Assembly: GCA_934216625.1 (NCBI GenBank)
Contig: CAKQCC010000050.1
Location: 1-5,985, forward strand
From: an uncultured Lactobacillaceae bacterium
GTDB taxonomy: Bacteria > Bacillota > Bacilli > Lactobacillales > Lactobacillaceae
Direction: 5' to 3'
Length of the DNA: 5,985 nucleotides
The position numbers and the translations under genes were made by a program. How positions within the stretch are numbered: position 1 is the stretch's first letter; every line of letters begins with the position of its first letter. Of the stretch, positions 1 through 4,817 are shown in pieces. The notes beneath the pieces are model-generated. The model saw nothing but the letters and a program-made list of their open reading frames with translations. It did no database searches and had not been told where the DNA came from.

Positions 1-2
1 AT

Positions 3-1595
3 CAACGGTTAGTCGAGTTTGCGAACCGCTTTGCTCAATACGGTCAAAAAGGTGACGCAGCCCGTCGAGTGGTGGAAACGGTCCTTAATACGAAGGCCAG
101 TGATTTGGATCAAGAACCGGATCGTCACGTCATCTTCAACAAATTCTGGCACTGGTTCCGAATTAAGGATTTTCAAGCTAATTTATTGAATTATTTGGGA
201 ACTATTCTGCCCAAACGAAAAATTATTATTTTTGATAGTTTCTTTGGCACCAAATATTCTGATAATCCGAAAGCGCTTTATCTCTATATTCGCAAACATT
301 ATCCGAAGTATCGGTTGTACTGGAACGTTAATCAAGCGATGGTTCCTTATTTCAAGCGTCACCATTTACCTTACGTTGAACGCTTTGGTTATCGGGGCTT
401 GCTTGAGCAGGCCCAAGCTAAATACTGGATCGTCAACGCTAGACGGCCGTTCCGTTGGCAAGTGCCACGTGGGGCAATCGTTTTGCAGACTTGGCACGGT
501 ACGCCACTAAAGACGATCGGCAAAGACGTTAATTTAGTGACGATGCCTGGTAACAACGCGATTAAATACCACAAGCAAGTTTATCAAGATAATCGCCGCT
601 GGACCTATTTATTAGCGCCTAACCTGTATTCAGCCCGAATTATGCAGCGGGCCTTTAGTAAAGACGCTAATCAAATGATGCTGACGGGTTATCCGCGGAA
701 TGATATCTTAAAGAACGCTACTCCTGATTACGTTCGAAAAATCAAGCGCCGTTTAGGAATCGCTAAAGGTCGAACGGTAGTCTTGTACGCACCGACTTGG
801 CGTGATAACGAATTCATTAAGAATGATGAATATACGGCTCATTTGCATTTAGACTTAGCTAAAATTAGGCAGCATTATGGTCATCAGGTCGTCATTTTAG
901 TTCGAACCCATTATATGATTTCGAACCATTTGGATTTGTCTCGATATTCTGACGTGGCGATTAACGTTAGTGATTATCAAGACATTGCTGATTTGTATTT
1001 GATTAGTGACGTTTTGATTACTGACTATTCATCAGTAATGTTTGATTATTCGATTCTGAAGCGACCGATGATCTTCTTTGATTATGATTTTGATCGGTAC
1101 GCTAAACGAACCCGTGGTTTTTACTTTGATTTTAAACGGGTTGCGCCTGGTAAGATCGTCACGACTACTGATCAGGTGATTCAACAGCTTGACCGAATTT
1201 TAGCTGGTCGTTGGCGTTTAAATGATAATTACCGTCAATTCATTAAGAAGTTTGATCCGTGGATGGATGGTCGTGCTTCCGCTCGGGTTACTAAACAACT
1301 CTTTAGTGGCCGTAACGTAGTTGAACATTCGTTTAGTCGTCAACGGTTTAACTTGCCTAAGTTAGTTGAAATTCGTGATGGTGCCTCGATGTGGCTACCG
1401 GATAAAGACTTTACTCGACACAACGGCGTTAGTTTTTATCAAAATTATGATTCTGATTACCGTAAGTTTAAAGTCGTAAAGGGGATGCAACTTGAATCAG
1501 TTTCGTTTCACCAGCCAATTGGGATGCGCTACGTACTGATTGAATTGCCTCACCATTATCGAGTTTGGATCAATCTCAATGACGTAATTAAATAA
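3..1595 (+). CDS. CDP-glycerol glycerophosphotransferase family protein (TagB/TagF-like), 5' end outside window
   Basis: Likely transfers glycerol-phosphate from CDP-glycerol to a growing teichoic acid or related wall polymer, acting as a peripheral protein on the inner face of the membrane. Family motifs, numbered from the GTG at 69, are TWHGTP (141-146), TGYPRND (206-212), VLYAPTWRD (238-246) and TDYSSVMFDY (318-327), followed by an FDYD stretch and the usual family end near DPWMDG (about 396-401). A further tail of about 85 residues follows (about 425-508, starting near NLPKLVEIRDGASMW); it resembles a small SH3-like or GW-like beta domain, but I cannot assign it firmly. The frame has no stop back to base 3, and the GTG at 69 has no well-spaced ribosome site, so the true start is probably upstream of the window. 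The extra residues (around YGQKGDAARRVVE) look like the end of a sugar-nucleotide enzyme or GT-B glycosyltransferase. Whether it acts as primase (TagB) or polymerase (TagF) cannot be told. Confidence 0.9.
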   Translation, partial: QRLVEFANRFAQYGQKGDAARRVVETVLNTKASDLDQEPDRHVIFNKFWHWFRIKDFQANLLNYLGTILPKRKIIIFDSFFGTKYSDNPKALYLYIRKHYPKYRLYWNVNQAMVPYFKRHHLPYVERFGYRGLLEQAQAKYWIVNARRPFRWQVPRGAIVLQTWHGTPLKTIGKDVNLVTMPGNNAIKYHKQVYQDNRRWTYLLAPNLYSARIMQRAFSKDANQMMLTGYPRNDILKNATPDYVRKIKRRLGIAKGRTVVLYAPTWRDNEFIKNDEYTAHLHLDLAKIRQHYGHQVVILVRTHYMISNHLDLSRYSDVAINVSDYQDIADLYLISDVLITDYSSVMFDYSILKRPMIFFDYDFDRYAKRTRGFYFDFKRVAPGKIVTTTDQVIQQLDRILAGRWRLNDNYRQFIKKFDPWMDGRASARVTKQLFSGRNVVEHSFSRQRFNLPKLVEIRDGASMWLPDKDFTRHNGVSFYQNYDSDYRKFKVVKGMQLESVSFHQPIGMRYVLIELPHHYRVWINLNDVIK

Positions 1596-1601
1596 TTATT
1601 T

Positions 1602-1630
1602 AACGGAACCGAAAAGTTCCGTTTTTGTTT
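1602..1630 (+). terminator. Rho-independent terminator of the CDP-glycerol transferase gene
   Basis: A perfect 8-bp stem, AACGGAAC (1602-1609) with GTTCCGTT (1616-1623), encloses a six-base loop and is followed by a T-rich run (to 1630). It begins 7 bases after the TAA stop. It ends the upstream transcript and isolates the next gene. Confidence 0.9.
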
Positions 1631-1639
1631 AACCCTTTA

Positions 1640-1653
1640 TGTAATCGTTTACA
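1640..1653. promoter_or_regulatory. cre-like operator (CcpA or other LacI-family site)
   Basis: The 14-mer TGTAATCGTTTACA fits the classical catabolite-responsive element pattern TGTAANCGNTNNCA at every fixed position. Flanking bases extend the arms to ATGTAA/TTACAT around a central TCGT. It lies 10 bases past the terminator and about 150 bases upstream of the predicted start of transcription of the membrane protein gene, farther than usual for simple repression. It could be bound by CcpA or by the LacI-family protein encoded at 2625-3653; the sequence cannot decide. Confidence 0.6.
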
Positions 1654-1719
1654 TTAAGCCAAATTAATTTAACGCAAATTAACGGCCCCGTTCTCTTGGG
1701 GCTGGATAATTTATGGTTG

Positions 1720-1734
1720 ACTGATTGAATCAGT
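1720..1734. repeat. 15-bp perfect palindrome, operator-like
   Basis: ACTGATT and AATCAGT are exact inverted arms of 7 bases around a single central G. The site lies in the gap upstream of the membrane protein gene, about 30 bases before its predicted -35 box. The size and symmetry suit a dimeric regulator, but no known regulator is recognised. A GCCCC/GGGGC hairpin (1685-1702) and a GGCTA/TAGCC hairpin (1740-1752) flank it. Confidence 0.4.
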
Positions 1735-1764
1735 TATTCGGCTATTTTAGCCTTTTGAAACGGG

Positions 1765-1793
1765 TTTAAAAGAATTAACGAAATCTTTATAAT
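1765..1793 (+). promoter_or_regulatory. Sigma-A-type promoter of the membrane protein gene
   Basis: A perfect -10 box TATAAT (1788-1793) lies 17 bases after TTTAAA (1765-1770), which matches four of six -35 consensus positions. Transcription should start near 1800, giving an untranslated leader of about 70 bases before the ATG at 1869. Confidence 0.65.
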
Positions 1794-1806
1794 ACTAAAT
1801 GTTGTC

Positions 1807-1841
1807 GGTTGATTGATTTTAATCGACCTAATTTTATTTTT
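1807..1841 (+). promoter_or_regulatory. Leader hairpin with T-rich tail, possible attenuator
   Basis: GGTTGATT (1807-1814) pairs with AATCGACC (1821-1828), eight pairs including one G-U, with a six-base loop. The T-rich stretch TTTTATTTTT (1832-1841) follows. It lies a few bases after the predicted transcription start and before the ribosome site of the membrane protein gene. It resembles a weak intrinsic terminator, but the stem is AU-rich. It could also simply be a 5' mRNA stabilising stem. Confidence 0.35.
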
Positions 1842-1850
1842 GAATCATTT

Positions 1851-1863
1851 AAGGTGGCTAGGG
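1851..1863 (+). promoter_or_regulatory. Ribosome binding site that fixes the start of the membrane protein gene
   Basis: AAGGTGG (1851-1857), followed by AGGG (1860-1863), lies 5 to 11 bases before the ATG at 1869. No comparable site precedes the in-frame TTG at 1809, which also falls inside the leader hairpin. The ATG is therefore the start. Confidence 0.7.
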
Positions 1864-1868
1864 TAATT

Positions 1869-2612
1869 ATGGAAAATGTAAAACCCAAACGAACAATTTC
1901 AATGACCACGGCGATTATTTATTTCGTGGTTTCGTTAGTGTTTAATTCAGCTGGAAACGTTTTAACGCTAGTGAGTAGTGCTAAGATTCATTCAAGGCTT
2001 TTGGGGTCAGCTTACTGGACCGCAGCTGAGACTAATTTTGGCAATGCTTTTAGCTGGGATTTATTTTGGGCTTTCTTAGGCTTAGGCCTTTTAACGACGG
2101 TGCTTAACGCAGTTCTGATTGGGCACTGGAGCTGGAGCCGGGTCTTCGGCAACGTAATTTTCCTAGTCCCGTTCGCACTACTGATTCAATTCTTTGATAA
2201 CGTCTTTGAGGTGTATTTTCCGTCAACGACTTCGGTTTTGGGAATTATAATTTACGTTTTAGTTAACTTTTTGGGAGTAACGTTTATTGCGGTCGCAATT
2301 TCAATTTATCAGCGGGTTAATTTAGCCTTGCATCCAGCCGATGATTTAATGCAAATCTTGCGTTTTAAATTTTTTAACGGCAAAGCGGCGAAAGCAATGT
2401 GGTGTTCTTATATCCCGCCAACCATCATGGCCGTTATTGCAATCATTGTAATTGGTCTTAAGACTGGTGATGTAATGGCGGGATTCTTGAATTTTGGAAT
2501 TGGAACGATTTTTGCTTTCCTGTTCCAAGGTAGCATTACCGGATTCGCTGATCATCATATTTTTCCAAGTTTGAAACATCAAGCAATCGACGTTGGCAAA
2601 AAAGATAACTAG
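1869..2612 (+). CDS. YczE/YitT-like integral membrane protein, function unknown
   Basis: A 247-residue polytopic membrane protein. About six hydrophobic segments can be seen, roughly at residues 14-35, 62-85, 93-110, 123-146, 181-197 and 204-221. A short basic N-terminus (KPKR) suggests a cytoplasmic N-end. The pattern FNSAGN in helix 1, the AISIYQRVNLALHPADDLMQILR loop region (143-165) and FLFQGSITGFADHHIF (217-232) resemble uncharacterised Lactobacillaceae membrane proteins of the YczE/YyaS/YitT group. I know of no proven substrate for these, so transport is only a guess. No signal peptidase site is seen. Start choice: ATG with a good ribosome site, giving a usual length for the group. It has its own promoter, a cre-like site and a leader hairpin, so carbon-source control is plausible. 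It converges on the LacI-family gene with 12 bases between stops. Confidence 0.8.
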   Translation: MENVKPKRTISMTTAIIYFVVSLVFNSAGNVLTLVSSAKIHSRLLGSAYWTAAETNFGNAFSWDLFWAFLGLGLLTTVLNAVLIGHWSWSRVFGNVIFLVPFALLIQFFDNVFEVYFPSTTSVLGIIIYVLVNFLGVTFIAVAISIYQRVNLALHPADDLMQILRFKFFNGKAAKAMWCSYIPPTIMAVIAIIVIGLKTGDVMAGFLNFGIGTIFAFLFQGSITGFADHHIFPSLKHQAIDVGKKDN

Positions 2613-2613
2613 A

Positions 2614-2632
2614 AACTTTAGAAACTAAAGTT
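2614..2632. terminator. Weak hairpin between convergent genes
   Basis: AACTTTA (2614-2620) pairs with TAAAGTT (2626-2632) around a five-base loop, spanning the 12-base gap between the two stop codons. No T run follows on the plus strand. On the minus strand a run of T's comes about a dozen bases later (complement of about 2598-2603). It may act as a poor shared terminator; the AU-rich stem makes this uncertain. Confidence 0.35.
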
Positions 2633-3653
2633 CAGTACGGCGCTTTCGTGAATGATTACGGAAACGCCGCTTTTGTTCATATAATTTGATTGTCGGCTTG
2701 AGGCGAAAATGCTGAATCGGCAAGGTCGGATTATTAATTCGGTTGACCAGGCTAATAACTGCTTGGTGGCCCATTTGGTAGGCCGGCTGTTTAATTACGA
2801 TGATTCTTCGGTTTATGAACTGATAATAATAGTTATCATCAAACGTCGCTAGTTGCAGGTGTTCGATTTGGTCAGCTTTGATTTTATTTAGAACTTGTTT
2901 AAAGATGGTGTTATTAGCGGCGAGCAGGCCGTCACAGGCTTGGTTGACCACTAGTTGCCCAGTTAATTTAGCAACGTTGTTGGCTTTTCGGTTACTTTGT
3001 TTTACGATGTCCCAATCGAGTTTTCGGTGATTAACCGTAAGGGCTTTTTGATAGCCACGCATTCGTTCGATATTGATGTTCGTTACCGAACTATTGATAA
3101 ACCCGATTCGTTCTGCTCCACTGTGAATTAGACTGTTAACGGCAACGTAGCTGCCTTCAACGTTATTAAGCAAAAGGGTGTCGAATTTATTTAATTCTCC
3201 TTTACTCGGTAATCGATCGACAAAAATCGTTGGGGTCTTGCGGAGAATTTGCTTGTAGTTTTTAATGGCTCCGGTGCTGATGATGATTAAACCGTCAACC
3301 ATCTGGTTAAGTAGGTTGTTAATGTCAGCGTATTCATAAGTTGATTTTTCGTCGGTATTGGTGATCATGATTTGGTAGCCACTTATTCGTGCTTGATCTT
3401 CAGCACCACGAACCAGGTCGGCAAAGAAGTTATTGGTGATGTTCGGGAGGATAATCCCGATGGTCTTAGAGACTTTGGTACGAATCCCCCTGGCCGCAGT
3501 GTTGGGATGGTAGCCGAGCGCTTTAATAATTCCTTGAATTAGCCGGCGGGTCTTGATTCTGACCCGGGGGCTGTTATTGATTGCTCTGGAAACGGTCGCT
3601 TTTGAAACACCCGCTTTTTTAGCAACTTCCGCAATTGTAATTTGTTTTTTCAA
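2625..3653 (-). CDS. LacI/GalR-family transcriptional regulator
   Basis: A 342-residue DNA-binding regulator. The N-terminal helix-turn-helix (residues 5-26) has the family signature TIAEVAKKAGVSKATVSRAIN. The hinge helix follows (PNTAARGIRTK, 50-60), then a periplasmic-binding-protein-like effector core from about 64 (IGIILPNITNNFF), with FVDR (144-147), RIGFI (182-186), ATFDD (269-273) and KQPAYQMG (288-295). The family leucine that enters the minor groove is Ile57 here. LLNN (161-164) replaces the commoner DN pair, and the last 14 residues form an unusually basic tail. The start is TTG: an in-frame TGA lies two codons upstream, and a later start would cut into the helix-turn-helix. A GGAAG site lies 10 bases before it. 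The effector, probably a sugar or nucleoside, cannot be told. Targets may include its own promoter or the convergent membrane protein gene. Confidence 0.92.
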   Translation of the reverse strand: MKKQITIAEVAKKAGVSKATVSRAINNSPRVRIKTRRLIQGIIKALGYHPNTAARGIRTKVSKTIGIILPNITNNFFADLVRGAEDQARISGYQIMITNTDEKSTYEYADINNLLNQMVDGLIIISTGAIKNYKQILRKTPTIFVDRLPSKGELNKFDTLLLNNVEGSYVAVNSLIHSGAERIGFINSSVTNINIERMRGYQKALTVNHRKLDWDIVKQSNRKANNVAKLTGQLVVNQACDGLLAANNTIFKQVLNKIKADQIEHLQLATFDDNYYYQFINRRIIVIKQPAYQMGHQAVISLVNRINNPTLPIQHFRLKPTIKLYEQKRRFRNHSRKRRTEL

Positions 3654-3677
3654 TTTTAATCAACTTCCAATCGCCTA

Positions 3678-3686
3678 ATTATAACA
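3678..3686 (-). promoter_or_regulatory. Extended -10 promoter of the LacI-family gene
   Basis: On the minus strand this reads TGTTATAAT, an extended -10 (TGn plus perfect TATAAT). No good -35 is seen 17 bases upstream, which extended -10 promoters tolerate. Predicted transcription starts near 3671, giving a leader of only about 18 bases that contains GGAAG (3664-3668). The arms CGCCT (3672-3676) and AGGCG (3693-3697) flank it symmetrically and may allow autoregulation. Confidence 0.6.
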
Positions 3687-3703
3687 TTTTTAAGGCGTTT
3701 AAT

Positions 3704-3737
3704 TTGTTTTTAATTTTAATTTCGGTTATGATATAAA
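3704..3737 (+). promoter_or_regulatory. Promoter of the small gene and dtd
   Basis: TTGTTT (3704-3709) and TATGAT (3727-3732) are separated by 17 bases. An alternative is an extended -10, TGATATAAA (3729-3737). Either gives a start near 3740-3745 and a leader of about 30 bases. It is back to back with the minus-strand promoter at 3678-3686. Confidence 0.5.
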
Positions 3738-3743
3738 TTAAAA
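3714..3743. repeat. AT-rich inverted repeat over the plus-strand promoter
   Basis: TTTTAATTT (3714-3722) and AAATTAAAA (3735-3743) are exact inverted 9-base arms with a 12-base spacer that holds the -10 region. The arms are pure A/T in an AT-rich gap, so chance is a real alternative to an operator. Confidence 0.3.
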
Positions 3744-3759
3744 CAATTTATTCAAGTTT

Positions 3760-3768
3760 GAGGGGGGG
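3760..3768 (+). promoter_or_regulatory. Ribosome binding site containing a G7 tract
   Basis: GAGG (3760-3763) runs into a homopolymer of seven G's (3762-3768), with the ATG at 3774. It is a workable but atypical Shine-Dalgarno sequence. The G run partly forms the spacer, so a slip in its length would change the spacing. Confidence 0.55.
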
Positions 3769-3773
3769 TCGAA

Positions 3774-4097
3774 ATGTTAAGTCAAACTAAAAAGTATTTA
3801 AAAGATAATGGTTATCATTATCACAAAAGCTACATTCGACCGTTAATGGCTCCCGATAACGTCTACGTATTCCGCTTTGGTCGCCGCCGGCTCAATAATC
3901 GATTGATTATTCGTTATGGTCATCGCTGGACCGGCCGGCAGAAAATTAACGAAATTGATTTAAGGCTTCATAAACAGAACCATCCGCGAATTTTCAAAGA
4001 CGAAAACGGGCTTTTGGAATATTTAAAGGCTCATCTTTTGGAACACGAGACGGAACTCAAAATGCTCGAAAAACTAAGGACTAAAAAGGGTGATTAA
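3774..4097 (+). CDS. Small basic protein of unknown function
   Basis: A 107-residue protein I do not recognise. It is basic, with about 24 Lys/Arg against 12 Asp/Glu and several His. There is no signal peptide or membrane segment, so it is probably cytoplasmic. The middle (about 29-50, VYVFRFGRRR then RLIIRYGHRW) looks like two basic beta strands. The last third (about 74-105, from FKDENGLLEYLKAH) looks like charged amphipathic helices. An RNA- or nucleic-acid-binding role is possible from the charge alone and is only a guess. Its TAA stop ends one base before the GTG of dtd, and the dtd ribosome site lies inside its last codons, so the two are probably co-transcribed and translationally coupled. 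It is most likely real because it has a promoter, a ribosome site and tight linkage. In many related bacteria the gene upstream of dtd is rel, so this position is unusual. Confidence 0.75.
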   Translation: MLSQTKKYLKDNGYHYHKSYIRPLMAPDNVYVFRFGRRRLNNRLIIRYGHRWTGRQKINEIDLRLHKQNHPRIFKDENGLLEYLKAHLLEHETELKMLEKLRTKKGD

Positions 4098-4098
4098 C

Positions 4099-4545
4099 GT
4101 GAGAATTATTATCCAACGGGTTAAACATGCTCAGGTCTCAATTAACGGTCACGTTCATGGCCGAATTCCGCAGGGCTTGATGATCCTAGTCGGGGTTGAA
4201 GATTCCGACGGGGCTGATCAGATTAAATATTTAGTTCACAAAGTTACTCATTTAAGAATCTTTGCTGATGAGCATGACAAAATGAATTTGAACTTAAGTC
4301 AGGTTCATGGTCAAGTGCTTTCGGTTTCTCAATTTACCCTGTACGCCGACGTCAGAAAGGGCAATCGGCCTTCTTTCTTTCATGCTGGGAAACCTAAGCA
4401 CGCTAAACAAATTTATGATCAATTTAACCAAGCCCTAAGGGATCAGGGCGTTAAAGTCGCAACCGGCGTTTTCGGGGCTGATATGCAGGTCGAACTAGAT
4501 AACGACGGTCCGGCTACGTTTACACTAGATACCGATCGAAAATAG
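4099..4545 (+). CDS. dtd: D-aminoacyl-tRNA deacylase (DTD)
   Basis: Hydrolyses D-amino acids (classically D-Tyr), and also Gly mischarged on tRNA-Ala, from tRNA, a cytoplasmic proofreading step that protects translation. The 148 residues match the family's usual size of about 145-150. It starts MRIIIQRVKHAQVSI, as the family does. The active-site motif SVSQFTLY is at about 75-82, followed by the conserved run RKGNRPSF (86-93), and the cross-subunit Gly-cisPro motif NDGPATF is at about 135-141; the enzyme works as a homodimer. The start is GTG at 4099: AAAAAGGG (4083-4090) lies 8 bases before it, and the earlier in-frame GTG at 4090 would add three non-conserved residues and overlap that site. 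It follows the small basic gene by one base. No terminator follows, but a new promoter for hisS starts 6 bases after the stop. Confidence 0.96.
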   Translation: MRIIIQRVKHAQVSINGHVHGRIPQGLMILVGVEDSDGADQIKYLVHKVTHLRIFADEHDKMNLNLSQVHGQVLSVSQFTLYADVRKGNRPSFFHAGKPKHAKQIYDQFNQALRDQGVKVATGVFGADMQVELDNDGPATFTLDTDRK

Positions 4546-4550
4546 TTGGT

Positions 4551-4579
4551 TTGACTTTTGGCTTGATTCCGATTATTCT
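4551..4579 (+). promoter_or_regulatory. Promoter of the T-box leader and hisS
   Basis: TTGACT (4551-4556) and TATTCT (4574-4579) are separated by exactly 17 bases; five and four of six positions fit consensus. The position, just after the dtd stop and before the T-box leader, is right for a dedicated transcript starting near 4586. Confidence 0.65.
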
Positions 4580-4586
4580 TAATTTG

Positions 4587-4796
4587 AAATATTAGATAAC
4601 ACCGATGACGAAGATTAGTAGGACTTTTGGCATGTTTAGAGAACACCGGTTTGGTGGAACGGTGCCTTGTCGAAGCCTGAAAGACACTTCCGAGGCAATA
4701 TTTAATTATTCGTTCGAAGACGTTATCCGATAGTTACAAAAAAGGTGGTACCGCGCCACGAACGCCCTTGTTAAATTGCAAGGGCGTTTTTTGTTT
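4587..4796 (+). promoter_or_regulatory. T-box riboswitch leader controlling hisS
   Basis: The leader RNA binds an uncharged tRNA and then lets transcription run into hisS. Stem I is visible: GAAG (4610-4613) pairs with CTTC (4687-4690), with AGTA (4617-4620) facing the specifier strand. Further up are AGG/CCT plus CTT/AAG pairs, an AGAGA bulge (4638-4642), and a distal CACCG/CGGTG hairpin (4644-4664) with loop GGTGGAA. The T-box core GGTGGTACCGCG is at 4744-4755. The antiterminator can be drawn in full: AAGG (4742-4745) with CCTT (4766-4769), bulge TGGTACC (4746-4752), and GCG (4753-4755) with CGC (4763-4765). The specifier region reads AAAGACACTTC (4680-4690). GAC (4683-4685) followed by A fits the loop best; CAC (4685-4687) overlaps it but is followed by T and uses a base of the lower stem. 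Confidence 0.95.
4761..4796 (+). terminator. T-box intrinsic terminator
   Basis: AACGCCCTTG (4761-4770) and CAAGGGCGTT (4779-4788) form a perfect 10-bp stem with an 8-base loop, followed by a T run (4787-4792). Its left arm holds the CGCCCTT bases needed for the antiterminator, so the two folds exclude each other, as in other T-box switches. Confidence 0.95.
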
Positions 4797-4817
4797 ATCG
4801 ATTTAAGGAGGAATTAG

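Noticed and set aside
69..71. GTG at 69 as the real start of the CDP-glycerol transferase
   Set aside because: The frame stays open upstream with protein-like residues, and AAAGGTG lies too far (about 15 bases) to serve it well.
183..574. Open frames on the minus strand (183-365, 389-574) and plus strand (232-510) inside the CDP-glycerol transferase
   Set aside because: They overlap a well-supported gene, have no recognisable product and no ribosome sites.
1717..1748. TTGACT (1717-1722) as a second -35 box before the membrane gene
   Set aside because: No acceptable -10 lies 16-18 bases downstream; TATTTT is 20 bases away and within a hairpin.
1740..1756. GGCTA/TAGCC hairpin with four T's as a terminator
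   Set aside because: The stem is only five pairs and the T run is four bases; the transcript upstream already ends at 1602-1630.
1809..1868. TTG at 1809 as start of the membrane protein
   Set aside because: It lies within the leader hairpin and only a few bases from the predicted transcript start, with no ribosome site; ATG 1869 has one.
2346..2582. Minus-strand open frame inside the membrane protein gene
   Set aside because: Antisense to a convincing membrane protein, with no family resemblance.
4090..4098. GTG at 4090 as start of dtd
   Set aside because: It overlaps the ribosome site and adds residues not found in the family; the protein normally begins at the MR-IIQRV segment.
4443..4646. 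Minus-strand open frame across the dtd end and the T-box leader
   Set aside because: Antisense to dtd and the riboswitch; low-complexity residues and no start signals.
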